Shown: positions 17,311-26,682, counted from the first letter of the stretch. The stretch is 64,000 nt of DNA from Kordia sp. TARA_039_SRF (GCA_006383075.2 SMNH02000004.1:310001-374000); one strand, 5' to 3'. Numbers and translations: made by a program. Notes: generated from the sequence alone by a model not told the origin.

Positions 17311-17634
17311 TTAACTTAGCAATTGCGGCGGTTGCCAAATGACGAATAGAATGTCAAATCGGTAATTTGATTCGTAATGTGAATTAAGTTTTGTGGTAAT
17401 TTCGTTTTTGGAGTGCAGTGTGTAAATTGTTGGTTTTTGATGTACTACTAATACGCCACAACAGTTGCAAACACAAAACATTGCACAAGAGTCCGTATGC
17501 TCATCTTTGTGATTTTCTTGTGAAGAATCACAAATTTCTGTTGTCGCTGTTTCATCACTGCAACCTCCGTCAGCACATGGTTTTAGCGCCATGACTAATA
17601 TGAGAACTCCGAGTATGAAACTGATGCTTTTCAT
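17311..17634 (-). CDS. Cys-rich small exported protein (DUF6660-like)
   Basis: 107 residues: hydrophobic N-terminus MKSISFILGVLILVMALKPC, then a Cys/His/Asp-rich middle (HKDEHTDSCAMFCVCNCCG) and the C-terminus IWQPPQLLS. This pattern, usually found directly upstream of TonB-dependent receptors in flavobacteria, matches the family I know as DUF6660. Function unknown. The cysteines and histidines suggest metal binding and the receptor 134 bp downstream suggests a shared metal-related transcription unit; both are inference. Confidence 0.65.
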   Translation of the reverse strand: MKSISFILGVLILVMALKPCADGGCSDETATTEICDSSQENHKDEHTDSCAMFCVCNCCGVLVVHQKPTIYTLHSKNEITTKLNSHYESNYRFDILFVIWQPPQLLS

Positions 17635-17692
17635 TTGCTATACAAATATAGTAGAAGTTTGGATATTGGAAAGTTTAAAAATTTAAAATACT

Positions 17693-18025
17693 TTACTCCA
17701 TTCCAGGAAAACTAGTTACAAACTTCACTTTGATATCAGCAAAGTTCTCTGCGACGTACACTTTTAAATCTTCGCCATGTTCTACTACTTGCCATTCGCC
17801 GCAATCGTCGGCAAAGTTTTCAACGAGCTTGACTTTGATATCGGCAAAACTATTCACAATCTTGATTTTTACATCAGCATCACTCCTATTTTCTACAAAA
17901 CGAATTTTCCCGTAGAGTTTTTTACCTTCAAAAGTGCAATCGTCTTGTTGTGAAAAATCGCTGGAAGCACTAATGCAAAAAAAGCTGACCATAAGTACGC
18001 TGAAAAAAAGAAGTATTCGTTTCAT
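17693..18025 (-). CDS. small exported repeat protein (DUF6150-like)
   Basis: 110 residues from MKRILLFFSVLMVSFFCISAS (signal). The mature part repeats a short beta motif four or five times: GKIRFVENRSDADVKIKIV, SFADIKVKLVENFADDCGEWQVV, AENFADIKVKFVTSFPG. This is the pattern of the DUF6150 family, whose members have repeated K-(I/V)-x-(F/V)-V units. Function unknown. It lies 58 bp upstream of the Cys-rich protein and could be cotranscribed with the receptor. Confidence 0.7.
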   Translation of the reverse strand: MKRILLFFSVLMVSFFCISASSDFSQQDDCTFEGKKLYGKIRFVENRSDADVKIKIVNSFADIKVKLVENFADDCGEWQVVEHGEDLKVYVAENFADIKVKFVTSFPGME

Positions 18026-18138
18026 AAGAGTTGTCGTATCCAAATTTCTGTTTAAAAATACTAATTTCTAAAAAGTATCTGCACTAACAACACAAAAAGC
18101 GAACCGAAGTCCGCTTATCGTTGAATGATTGAATGATT

Positions 18139-18342
18139 TTAACAAAGATCGAAATCAGATAACGTAACTGGTCCGTCATCATCTGGATTTGGAATTGGGT
18201 CTGGAGCAGGATTATCTATCGGAGGTAAAATAGGACAAGCGTCACCACCAAGCGTAATTTGTCCTCCTTTCACTGCTTGTTGATTTAATGTGGAAATTAA
18301 TTTCTTGTTGAGTTTTAGCGAAGTAAGGTGTTGTTTCTTCAT
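18139..18342 (-). CDS. class I lanthipeptide-type precursor peptide
   Basis: 67 residues. The leader MKKQHLTSLKLNKKLISTL carries the LxLxKxxIxxL pattern that marks flavobacterial class I lanthipeptide-type precursors and ends in a double glycine (VKGG25). The remainder has two Cys (one at the very C-terminus), a few Thr/Ser and a Pro/Asp-rich stretch (DNPAPDPIPNPDDD). No LanB, LanC, transporter or protease gene is near. Modification in trans, or a non-antibiotic exported peptide, is possible. Confidence 0.7.
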   Translation of the reverse strand: MKKQHLTSLKLNKKLISTLNQQAVKGGQITLGGDACPILPPIDNPAPDPIPNPDDDGPVTLSDFDLC

Positions 18343-18430
18343 GAATACATGTTTTAGTGATTAATAATGAATCAAAACAATGAAGAAAATTTCGTAGAAA
18401 AAAAGAATGTCATTGACGGTTTATGAACTG

Positions 18431-19744
18431 TCAAATTCTTGAAACACGCACCTTTTTCTTTTTTAAACGCGTATTGTCAACTTTTTGAATGACATCCTTG
18501 ACTTTAGACGCTTTGACAGCAACAAAGGCACAGTCTTGTTTGAGTTCAATCATTCCAAGTTCATCCTTGTTGAGTTTTCCTTGTTTCATAAACAATCCCG
18601 CAATGTCGCCTTTGGAGATTTTATCTTTTCGTCCGCCCGAAATAAACAAGGTTTTCCAGCCAGATGGTTTTGGTCGTTTGGTTGAAATGAGTTCTTCAAC
18701 AACTTCTACTTCTGCTATAAAATCGGGTACGGTTTCTTCTTTCCATTGCAATACAAACGCCGTTCCTTCCGCATGCATACGCGCTGTACGACCATTTCGA
18801 TGCGTGAATTCTTGTGCTTTTAACGGCAATTGATAGTGAATGATGTATTTGATTTCAGGAACGTCAATACCACGCGCTGCCAAATCGGTTGCGATGATGA
18901 GTTGATGCGTTCCGTTTCTAAATTTAATCAATGCGCGTTCGCGATCTTTTTGTTCCATTCCTCCATAAAAACAACCGTGCGGAATGTTATTCTCGTGTAA
19001 AAAGTCGCTCACATATTGAATGGTATTTTTAAAATTACAGAATATAATTCCTGGCTGATTCGCCATGTGAGAAATGGTATTGAGCAAAGTATCTAACTTG
19101 TCTTTGGTTGGCGAAAGAATACGTTTTACGGTAAGTTTAGCAATTTTTTCTCCCAAATAATTTATGGTAAGCGGTTTGTGCATACCTACAAACGCAGGAA
19201 TTTCCATGTCTTTCGTCGCCGAAGTTAACACACGCTTTTCAATATTAGGCAACAGCGAAATGATTTCTTTCATTTCTTCTTCAAAACCTACTTCCAGCGA
19301 TTTGTCAAACTCGTCTAGCACCAACGTTTTTATCGTCTGCGTATCAAAAGTGCCTCTGCGCAAGTGGTCGGCAATCCGTCCAGGCGTTCCGATTAAGATG
19401 GCAGGATTGTGTTTTAAATCTACTTTATCTTTAGAAAAATTGCGTCCGCCGTATACTTCATTGACTTTAAAACCTGTTCCCATCTCGCGTGTTACTTGTG
19501 CAATTTGGATAGCCAATTCTCGCGAAGGCGCCAAAATAACTACTTGCACATTGTCATCATCAATATCTAATTCGTTGATAATTGGTAATAAAAACGCTAA
19601 GGTTTTTCCGGTTCCTGTTGGCGAAAGTAGTATTGTATTCGGATGCGAACTGATAGCCAGTTTTGCCTCTTCCTGCATTTCATTAAGTGATGAAATTCCT
19701 AATTTTGCTAAGATTTCGCGCTGATTTTTTGTGTTTTGTGACAT
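18431..19744 (-). CDS. DEAD-box-type ATP-dependent RNA helicase (DbpA-like)
   Basis: 437 residues. Helicase motifs in order: Q-motif near GISSLNEMQ, Walker A SPTGTGKT, PSRELAIQ, GTPGRIADHL, motif II VLDEFD (DEFD rather than DEAD), SAT, and motif VI HRNGRTAR. The last ~75 residues (SGGRKDKISKGDIAGLF to TRLKKKKVRVSRI) match the DbpA RNA-binding domain, which targets the 23S rRNA hairpin 92 in E. coli DbpA, so a ribosome-assembly role is likely. Divergent from the cyclase gene with 115 bp between. Confidence 0.9.
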   Translation of the reverse strand: MSQNTKNQREILAKLGISSLNEMQEEAKLAISSHPNTILLSPTGTGKTLAFLLPIINELDIDDDNVQVVILAPSRELAIQIAQVTREMGTGFKVNEVYGGRNFSKDKVDLKHNPAILIGTPGRIADHLRRGTFDTQTIKTLVLDEFDKSLEVGFEEEMKEIISLLPNIEKRVLTSATKDMEIPAFVGMHKPLTINYLGEKIAKLTVKRILSPTKDKLDTLLNTISHMANQPGIIFCNFKNTIQYVSDFLHENNIPHGCFYGGMEQKDRERALIKFRNGTHQLIIATDLAARGIDVPEIKYIIHYQLPLKAQEFTHRNGRTARMHAEGTAFVLQWKEETVPDFIAEVEVVEELISTKRPKPSGWKTLFISGGRKDKISKGDIAGLFMKQGKLNKDELGMIELKQDCAFVAVKASKVKDVIQKVDNTRLKKKKVRVSRI

Positions 19745-19859
19745 GTTGCAAAACTACAGTTATTTTTTGGTTTTTAAGGATTCGTTTTACAATCGTTAAA
19801 AGTGAAGAGTTTTTCTTTAGGAATACATTGTTGTTCCGAACTTTTAGTATTTTGCGATT

Positions 19860-20957
19860 ATGAAACGAACCATCCAACAATACATTTTATTTACGTTTCG
19901 ATCGATTCTTTTCTGGGTTTTAGCGTTCAGTTTTATGATTGTGATTCGCTATTTCGGAATTTTTGAAGAAAAAGGCGTGAGCATTCTTCCCAAATACCAA
20001 TTGCCACTGATTGATTTGTTGACTTACGTAGCAATTTCTTCTATTCCTTTCGGGATTTTTTATGCGTTTGTAGAGTTTTTATTTGACCGTTTTTTGGCTA
20101 AAAATTTGGCAATGGGCGTGATTGTGTTTACGAAAAACTTTATTTATTTGGTAATTCTCATCTTTTTGGTGAGTTATGTGGTGGAATATTCGGGCTATAT
20201 GCTTGATGTTTCTTTGGAAGAAGAACGCGGCTGGTGGCGAACGAATAAAACGTTTTGGTCTATCATGATTTACTTTCTCGTGGCGTCTTTGGTGTTTTCA
20301 TTTATCAAGATTGCGAATGAAAAATTTGGTCGTGGCGTGTTTTTCAAAATGCTTTCTGGAAGGTATCGCAAACCAAAAGAAGAAAGACGAATTTTTATGT
20401 TTCTCGATTTAAAAGCTTCTACTACAATTGCTGAAAATTTAGGTCACTACACGTACAGTCAGTTAATTCAAGATTGTTTTTACGATTTGAATGTGATTGT
20501 TAGAAAATACGATGCTGAAATTTACCAATACGTCGGTGATGAAGCTGTGTTAAGTTGGTCGTACAAACGTGGGATTAAGCGCAATAATGCGGTGGAATTG
20601 TATTTTGCCTTTTTGGATAGAATTACGTCTAGAAGCTCCTATTATCAAGAAAAATACGGTTTGGTTCCTGAGTTTAAAGCAGGGATTCACGGCGGAACGT
20701 TGATGGTCACCGAAGTAGGAAGTGTGAAAAAAGAGATTGCTTATCACGGCGACGTGATTAATACCACAGCGAGAATTCAATCACAATGCAATGCGTATAA
20801 AGCTAGCGTACTGATTTCAGAATCTTTATTGCAACAATTACAACTTCCAGAAAAATATCACACACAAAAGATTGACGATTTGTTATTGAAAGGCAAATCG
20901 AAAGCAGTGACTATTTACAGTATTGACATGGTAGCCCGAGTCGGAGACTCGAGCTAA
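19860..20957 (+). CDS. membrane-anchored class III adenylate/guanylate cyclase
   Basis: 365 residues. The N-terminal ~150 residues form about four or five membrane helices; the C-terminal ~190 form a class III cyclase catalytic domain. Metal-binding Asp183 lies in FLDLKASTT and Asp227 in YVGDEAVLSW; HGDVINTTARIQSQC supplies the transition-state Asn and Arg (NxxxR). It likely makes cAMP or cGMP at the inner membrane in response to a membrane signal. No cAMP-binding regulator is adjacent. The N-terminal module does not match a sensor domain I can name. Confidence 0.88.
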   Translation: MKRTIQQYILFTFRSILFWVLAFSFMIVIRYFGIFEEKGVSILPKYQLPLIDLLTYVAISSIPFGIFYAFVEFLFDRFLAKNLAMGVIVFTKNFIYLVILIFLVSYVVEYSGYMLDVSLEEERGWWRTNKTFWSIMIYFLVASLVFSFIKIANEKFGRGVFFKMLSGRYRKPKEERRIFMFLDLKASTTIAENLGHYTYSQLIQDCFYDLNVIVRKYDAEIYQYVGDEAVLSWSYKRGIKRNNAVELYFAFLDRITSRSSYYQEKYGLVPEFKAGIHGGTLMVTEVGSVKKEIAYHGDVINTTARIQSQCNAYKASVLISESLLQQLQLPEKYHTQKIDDLLLKGKSKAVTIYSIDMVARVGDSS

Positions 20958-21242
20958 CGATGCGAGTGATTTTTTAGCGTATGTACGTTTCAGAGTACTT
21001 CTCCTATGTTTGATTAACGATTGTTGATATACGGTTTTTGATTTATTTGATTTTTGACAACACAAATGTCAGATTGAATATGAAACGTCCTTGCGAGAGT
21101 TTTGAAAAAAACTTGTGGCAATCTGTTTCTTTTATATAAAATTGAACTTTGACACAAACAGATTACTTCGTCATACTTCCTCGTAATGACATGCAAAAAA
21201 ACATTGGTACATTTTCAAATTATCAAATTGACACATTAAACC

Positions 21243-21443
21243 TCAATCTGTTTCTTCTAAAAAAAAGAATTCATTTACAGGTTTTTGAAACAGTTCACTG
21301 AGTTTCAATGCTAATACCGTAGAAGGCACATAACGTCCTTTTTCTATAGAATTGATGGTTTGGCGCGATACACCTATTTTCTTTGCTAAATCGTCTTGTG
21401 TGATGTCTAAAATAGCGCGTTCTATCTTGATTCTGTTTTTCAT
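21243..21443 (-). CDS. XRE-family (Cro/CI) transcriptional regulator
   Basis: 66 residues from MKNRIKIERAILDITQDDLAKKIGVSRQTINSIEKGRYVPS, nearly all one helix-turn-helix domain (QDDLAKKIGVSRQTINSIE), with the C-terminus PVNEFFFLEE typical of the small YozG/antitoxin-like XRE group. The start is fixed by a TAATG junction with the preceding membrane-protein gene, so the two are translationally coupled. Such pairs are common in Gram-positives and Bacteroidota; the regulator probably controls its own operon. Confidence 0.88.
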   Translation of the reverse strand: MKNRIKIERAILDITQDDLAKKIGVSRQTINSIEKGRYVPSTVLALKLSELFQKPVNEFFFLEETD

Positions 21444-21892
21444 TATACCTTTCTTTTCATTAAGTAGAAAAACACCAAATACATAAACAACATGAACCAC
21501 AATATTTGGAAATCGCCAACGTCTGTTAGTAGGTTTTCTTCTTTGTTAAAGACTAATTTTGCAGCGTACACAATGGCTGGAAAAATCAAGGTGTAGATGA
21601 CTCCTGAGATAAAAGCGCCCGTAAATGCTTTGACGCGCAAGGAATGAATCATTTCGTCTTCTACTTTTTCTTTGGAAATTGCTGTGATTAACAACCCGAC
21701 TAATAATACGCGTTTGGAAATGAATTTTAATGTTTCGGAAAATTCTACACCTGAAATTTTGAGCACAATGATGCTTAAAAATGATACAATAGCAATCACA
21801 ATTCCAATTTTTTTGTAGCGATTGGGAAGTCCAAAGTTGACTATTTTTTCAAATCTTCGTTCTTCCGCTTCGCAAAATGTTTCTTTTGACAT
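21443..21892 (-). CDS. small integral membrane protein, partner of XRE regulator
   Basis: 149 residues with four predicted membrane helices (IGIVIAIVSFLSIIVL, VLLVGLLITAI, AFTGAFISGVIYTLIFPAIVY, ILWFMLFMYLVFFYLM) and a charged N-terminus with Cys (EAEERRFEKI). No named family recognised. First gene of a two-gene unit with the XRE regulator, overlapping it by one base (TAATG). A sensor or a membrane factor under the control of that regulator is a reasonable guess, not shown. Confidence 0.75.
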   Translation of the reverse strand: MSKETFCEAEERRFEKIVNFGLPNRYKKIGIVIAIVSFLSIIVLKISGVEFSETLKFISKRVLLVGLLITAISKEKVEDEMIHSLRVKAFTGAFISGVIYTLIFPAIVYAAKLVFNKEENLLTDVGDFQILWFMLFMYLVFFYLMKRKV

Positions 21893-22143
21893 GATGAGTA
21901 TATTTTACTTTTTAATAAATTATCTTTACATTATGACAAATATACTTTACATTTTGTAAACTACAAAATATTTCTTGCTTTCACGAATTTCTAAATCGCA
22001 CTAGCGAATTTGAAGAATTATAAATTAATAAACTCCTCAACTTATGCACATTGGAAAAATTAATAAAACTACAAGTTGAACTAAATAGCGTTTGAAAGTT
22101 TCTCAATACTCAATACTAATATCTAAAAACTAACACTTAACAC

Positions 22144-22596
22144 CTAAACCACCAAAGCATACTTCGGCTGATTGTTCTCGTAATCAAAGAGTTTGGAGTA
22201 ATCCATAATGTTTTGAATACCTTCAAGTTTGCAGAGATATTCAATGACGGCGGAGAGTCCGTTAAAGAGAATTTCTTTGTCTCTCGGATTGTCAGGTCGC
22301 TTGTTTTTGTGATGAAACGGAAGTTCGTAGCCACAAGCTTCTAAGAAAACAGCTTCTATTTTCAGGATTTCTAACGGTGTATAGCCTCCAAATTTTCGCC
22401 CAAATGCTTGATGCACTTTTCCAACATAATTCAACTCCAACGAGCCATGATCATCAGAAAGATGTTTCCAGCTATCGGTATTGTCTAAAATGTTTCCTAC
22501 CGCGCATTGTTTGCAGCATTCAGGATTGATGGTATTGTTATGAAAAGCTTCATACAATTTTCTAATCGCGTCTTCGAATCGTTTTGAAATGTTCAT
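22144..22596 (-). CDS. conserved flavobacterial protein of unknown function
   Basis: 150 residues, soluble, no signal. It has CCKQCAVGNIL near residues 27-37 (a CxxC pair) and several His (KHLSDDHG, PFHHKNKRP). Homologues in flavobacterial genomes are often labelled as Na+-translocating NADH-quinone reductase subunit F, but nothing here looks like that ferredoxin/flavin subunit and I would not use the name. The cysteines could bind metal. It stands alone between two spacer-repeat regions. Confidence 0.65.
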   Translation of the reverse strand: MNISKRFEDAIRKLYEAFHNNTINPECCKQCAVGNILDNTDSWKHLSDDHGSLELNYVGKVHQAFGRKFGGYTPLEILKIEAVFLEACGYELPFHHKNKRPDNPRDKEILFNGLSAVIEYLCKLEGIQNIMDYSKLFDYENNQPKYALVV

Positions 22597-22991
22597 ATCA
22601 ACAGTTTTCTTTCTTGAAAAGATACAAAAAAGTCGAAAAAATTCTATTTAGAAATAGTGTGGACGTTCTTAATTAGAATGAGTCTAAGTGTTGTGGTAAC
22701 GTCATTTCGATATAAGTTTTATTCAAATTAAAATTGTTTATTCTCTATGAAATGAACTTTAAAAAACTAAAATTCAGACACTTAATTTCTTTTCTTTGCT
22801 CGCCCAAAGTAAAGAAACAAAAGAAAAGGCGCTTTTCCAGAGGTGTTTTTGTTTTTCTCTTTTAAGAAGAAAAACAAAACCGCATGATTTTTTCTAAATT
22901 TCTTCCAAGGCTTCAGAAATTTTAACGAAAAAATCCTGCTACACTGCGGAAAAGAAAAAATTTCCTGTAAAATTTAATGGGTGATGTTTCT
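22597..22991. other. non-coding stretch, low-complexity spacer
   Basis: No gene seen. It contains the word tttctttgctcgcccaaag (around 22793) and the purine-rich aaagaaacaaaagaaaaggcg that recur as spacer sequence in Bacteroidota genomes. No clear terminator. Confidence 0.4.
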
Positions 22992-23705
22992 CTATTCTTC
23001 TTTCACAATAATCATCGTAGCTTTGATGCCTGTTGTCAAATTCCATTGATTTGCAGAAATGAGCTCACCTTTGTCATCGTACACGCGGAATTCGGCTGTA
23101 TTTGGTCCAGAAGAACCTTGATTGAGTGCTTGAAACTCTATTTTGTTGAATCCTTTTTGTAGTGTAATATCTATCTTTTTGTACGCTGCACTTAAAAGAA
23201 TGTTTTCAACCACAACGACATCATTAACATAGACACGAACGCGATCTCCATCTACAAATTCGTGGTCTCTACACACGATTTCTACGAATTTCCCATTGCT
23301 TTTGAAGTCGCCTAAGTATTGCTCGACTTTGTATTCGGGACGAATTTCTTTGTCTTTATTGTTGAGTTTGCGTTCAAATTCTTTGTTTCGGGTTACATAT
23401 TGCTCGCCACCAGTAAAACTAATTTCTTTTTCTTCTTTGAGCGATGCACGTTTGGAATCTGGTAACTTAATCAAGCTAGTACGCTTATTTTTAAGTAAAC
23501 TTGGCACTTTAAACTCCATAATATCTGGAGCATTTTCTTGTGGATTGAGTGGTTTTTCAGGTTTTGGAAAAGATAGTTTGATACGACCTTTCGTAATATC
23601 TGCATCTGTCTTTTTGGTTTTGGTAGAATCTTGCGCATACACCGAAAACACACCGAAAAGCATGCTTATTATAGTTATTGTAAATTTTGATTTTAAATAT
23701 TTCAC
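22992..23705 (-). CDS. secreted protein of unknown function, GTG start
   Basis: 237 residues. The start is GTG at 23705, chosen because it leads directly into a signal peptide (FTITIISMLFGVFSVYAQ). The mature protein has a Lys/Pro-rich linker and a C-terminal beta-rich part (VEIVCRDHEFVDGDRVRVYVNDVVV, FNKIEFQALNQGSSGPNTAEFRVYDD) that looks like an Ig-like or jelly-roll module. No family name recognised. Periplasmic or cell-surface. Confidence 0.65.
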   Translation of the reverse strand: MKYLKSKFTITIISMLFGVFSVYAQDSTKTKKTDADITKGRIKLSFPKPEKPLNPQENAPDIMEFKVPSLLKNKRTSLIKLPDSKRASLKEEKEISFTGGEQYVTRNKEFERKLNNKDKEIRPEYKVEQYLGDFKSNGKFVEIVCRDHEFVDGDRVRVYVNDVVVVENILLSAAYKKIDITLQKGFNKIEFQALNQGSSGPNTAEFRVYDDKGELISANQWNLTTGIKATMIIVKEE

Positions 23706-23817
23706 AAATACAGTTCCTATTTTTCTACTCCAACATTTATATGTAACACAATATTACGTAATTTTTTAGTTAGTTTTTTACATCTTAACACACAATTATC
23801 ATTCCATTTTTAAAACA

Positions 23818-24552
23818 TCAAGTCCATTGAATTTCAGCCAGTTCCAAATGCACAATTTTCTTGATTCCTAAATTGATGTCTTTTCGCTTCCAAAAGCCAC
23901 TATTTGGGTGATGCACTTGGTATTCTACATCGATAACGCGTGATAATTCTTGCGAAATGATTCCTTTAAACGCGCGTGTGCTGCCATTAATATAGTAATC
24001 AAATTTGTATTGTTTCAAATAATTCATGAAATCATTTCGATATTTCAAATTAATCCAGCCGTAAAACCAAAAATTGAGTCGTGTTTGATTGCTTCCTCGT
24101 TTTCCTAATAAATAATGCAATGAGGTTTGATACGGAACGAGTGTGTAAAACGTGACTTCAAAGTGTGTCAATTCTTCTGTCGCAATTCGTTTCATCAGTT
24201 CTATAAATCCTGTTTTGAAGCTTTGAAAGTAGCCAGAAAGCGGATTCATTGCTCTGAATTCATTTTTATAGTCAAATTCGTTTTTATCTGGCGCTTCAAC
24301 GGCAAAAAGAACTTTGGTGTAATTGGTATTTTCTGTGGGTTCAACTTGTGCTTTTCCGTTTTCAATCCAAAATGTCCACGGTTTTACCAAATGTGGCATT
24401 CTAAAAAAACGGTCTTTAATGATGACAAAATCACTTTGTACATCAAAAAATTCTTCATTTTCGTTTGCAATCTGCTCAAAGTCATCTAGTTTCAGACTCG
24501 TCACACGTTTACTTTTTCGATTATATACAGGAATTGTTTGAACAATTTTCAT
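23818..24552 (-). CDS. protein of unknown function
   Basis: 244 residues, no signal peptide or membrane segment. Aromatic-rich (RLNFWFYGWINLKYRND, YKFDYYINGSTRAFKG) with a C-terminus LGIKKIVHLELAEIQWT. I do not recognise a domain. The ATG follows a clean intergenic region and the length is free of frame breaks, so it is a real gene. It is not in an obvious operon; the secreted protein gene lies 113 bp downstream in the same direction. Confidence 0.6.
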   Translation of the reverse strand: MKIVQTIPVYNRKSKRVTSLKLDDFEQIANENEEFFDVQSDFVIIKDRFFRMPHLVKPWTFWIENGKAQVEPTENTNYTKVLFAVEAPDKNEFDYKNEFRAMNPLSGYFQSFKTGFIELMKRIATEELTHFEVTFYTLVPYQTSLHYLLGKRGSNQTRLNFWFYGWINLKYRNDFMNYLKQYKFDYYINGSTRAFKGIISQELSRVIDVEYQVHHPNSGFWKRKDINLGIKKIVHLELAEIQWT

Positions 24553-25042
24553 ATCGGGGAATACTTTTGTGGTGCATATTTAAGTATTCTTTTGTAGATG
24601 AAAAATTATTTTTTTTAACAATTGATTTGTTAATTTCTTTTTGAAATGCTTGTCAGTTCAACAATATGATGAATTCTATAAAAAAGAACGTCCAAAATTT
24701 AAAAAATTAAGGACGCTTTTTATATGTCTAGTCAAAATAATTTAAGCCGCAATTGACTAGTATTTTGAAAAATAGTAACTAAACAGCAAATTATGTTAAT
24801 ATCTTTCACATTAAAGATACAAAAAAAAGAGCCCAATTAAAAATTGAGCTCATAAAAACTCGTTAAAGTTTTTTGATAGTATTGCTGAGTTGCAAACGTA
24901 GCAAATTTTATTTTTTGTAGGAAATTTTATTTTTATTTAATTAACTTTTCTTAGTTTTTTAACGTTTTATCGCAAAAAAATGCAATCGTTCCCTTGATAA
25001 TTTTTCGAAAAATTCAATCTGAAAGTGTAGTATTTTCAAGTA
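24553..25042. other. non-coding stretch with two terminator-like hairpins
   Basis: 490 bp without a credible gene. Hairpin 1 at 24684-24725 (gaacgtcc / ggacgc, T-run after it on the plus strand and A-run before it); hairpin 2 at 24829-24851 (gagcccaatt / attgagctc). One or both may terminate the thioesterase gene, which reads into this region from the right. The presence of two leaves room for a small RNA, with no positive evidence. Confidence 0.4.
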
Positions 25043-25447
25043 TTATGACGTTTTATCGTCGTTAGACAGACGATCACTTACAAATTCTACTTGCGTTTTG
25101 CCATGTGGAATCGCTTTTCCGTTCGCATCTAAGTTTACCATAACAATATTATCAACCGTAATAATGGTTTCATGCGTCATTTTGTTACGTACTTCGCATT
25201 TGAGTTTTATAGACGTTTTCCCAAAACTGATAACTTCTATTCCGATTTCAACAATATCTCCTTTTTTAGCAGAGCTTCTAAAGTCAATTTCAGAAATATA
25301 TTTGGTTACAACCTTCTGATTTTCAAGCTGAATAATGGAATACAGCGCAGCTTCTTCATCAATCCATTCTAGTAATCGTCCTCCAAATAAAGTACCATTC
25401 GGATTCAAATCTTCAGGCTTTACCCATTTTCGTGTGTGAAATCTCAT
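25043..25447 (-). CDS. acyl-CoA thioesterase, hotdog fold (YciA-like)
   Basis: 134 residues, single hotdog domain. The signature NPNGTLFGGRLLEWIDEEAAL holds the catalytic Asp of the acyl-CoA hydrolase family; ISEIDFRSSAKKGDIVEIGIEV is the following beta sheet. It hydrolyses acyl-CoA thioesters in the cytoplasm, acyl-chain specificity unknown. The start MRFHTRKWV is the family's usual N-terminus. Single-gene unit. Confidence 0.9.
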   Translation of the reverse strand: MRFHTRKWVKPEDLNPNGTLFGGRLLEWIDEEAALYSIIQLENQKVVTKYISEIDFRSSAKKGDIVEIGIEVISFGKTSIKLKCEVRNKMTHETIITVDNIVMVNLDANGKAIPHGKTQVEFVSDRLSNDDKTS

Positions 25448-25626
25448 GTTTTTCTTTTTTTGTTTTTTGTGGATTCGTTAATTTGTTGTTTGTCAATTTG
25501 TTAATTTGTCTATCTGTCGATTTGTTGTCATTCGCTATTCGCTCTTGACTCTTGACTCCTGGCTCCTAGTTCTCGTTGCACAGGATTTAAGAAAAAATCT
25601 CAATACTAACATCTCAATACTCAGTA

Positions 25627-26526
25627 CTAAAACAATGATTCTTGCTTTGGTGGTTCGTTATTGGTTTTTGGGATTTTTAGCTTAGTTCCTAAACGCTGAT
25701 TGAGTTTTTTAATGAAATATGCTGATAATAACGGTGATTCCACTTCCAAGTTTTGATGTACAAAGAAGTGAATGTGCCGCAAACCTTTATTTATCCAGTC
25801 TTCCAAGCGGTTTACCCAATCATCTAAACGCGCATAATCGCTTTCGTGATTGGCGCCCACATATCGGATAAATGCTTCGTCATTCGTCATTCGCATGTGC
25901 ATGATATCACGTCTGCCTGCTGTATCAACCAAGGTATTGGCTATGTTATTTTCTTGTAATAAATAATACAATTCATTCGCCACTTTTTCATCGTTGAACC
26001 AATCGGTGTGACGAAATTCCATAGTTAGCGCGACTTCTTTTGGCCAAAATTCTACAAACTGCACAACTCTATCAAAATCTTTTGGTGAAAAATTACTGTG
26101 CATTTGTAAAAATATGGTTCCCAATTTTTCTTGTAAATGCGAAACGTTGTATAAATACGAATCTACCACAGCTTCAGTGGCTTGCAAACGTTTCCAATGA
26201 CTAATTTCTTGGTTGATTTTCGGAAAAAACTTAAAACCTTCAGGTGTTTTGTCTCGCCATTTTTCAAACTGTTCAGCTGGAAAAATTCGGTAAAAAGTCG
26301 CGTTGAGTTCTATTGAATTGAATTGTGAGGAATAGTATTCCAATTCATCTTTCGTTCCGCGCGGATAAAATCCTTTTAAATCTTGTCGATTCCATTTGGC
26401 ACAACCAACATAAATAGACGGTTTTTCATCATTTTTGTACGATTGTAGCACGACTTCTGTTTCTGGATGGTCGTTTGGCAATGTAAAATCGATTCGTTCA
26501 GGATTGGTGACTTTTCCAAATTTCAT
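25627..26526 (-). CDS. DUF72 domain protein (TIM-barrel, YecE-like)
   Basis: 299 residues from MKFGKVTNPERIDF; upstream in-frame starts add an unrelated hydrophobic stretch and are rejected. Family features: YVGCAKWNRQDLKGFYPRGT near the N-terminus, FNSIELNATFYRIF, FKFFPKINQEISHWKRL, and FFVHQNLEVESPLLSAYFIKKL near the end. DUF72 proteins adopt a TIM-barrel fold; the biochemical role is not established. No operon partner. Confidence 0.88.
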   Translation of the reverse strand: MKFGKVTNPERIDFTLPNDHPETEVVLQSYKNDEKPSIYVGCAKWNRQDLKGFYPRGTKDELEYYSSQFNSIELNATFYRIFPAEQFEKWRDKTPEGFKFFPKINQEISHWKRLQATEAVVDSYLYNVSHLQEKLGTIFLQMHSNFSPKDFDRVVQFVEFWPKEVALTMEFRHTDWFNDEKVANELYYLLQENNIANTLVDTAGRRDIMHMRMTNDEAFIRYVGANHESDYARLDDWVNRLEDWINKGLRHIHFFVHQNLEVESPLLSAYFIKKLNQRLGTKLKIPKTNNEPPKQESLF

Positions 26527-26682
26527 AGCATACGCATTATAAATTGTAAAAATACGGAATTCTGAGCCGAAAATAACATTCCTCAATTGTTTTGATACTG
26601 TTGATAAGATGGTTAACAAGTTGTTTATAACCTGTTGAGAATGACTATCTATAATCGCTACATTTAAGTAAATTTTAGTGTT

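Noticed and set aside
22144-22596. Naming this gene Na+-translocating NADH-quinone reductase subunit F
   Set aside because: It lacks ferredoxin and FAD/NADH-binding motifs; the label is probably a propagated misannotation.
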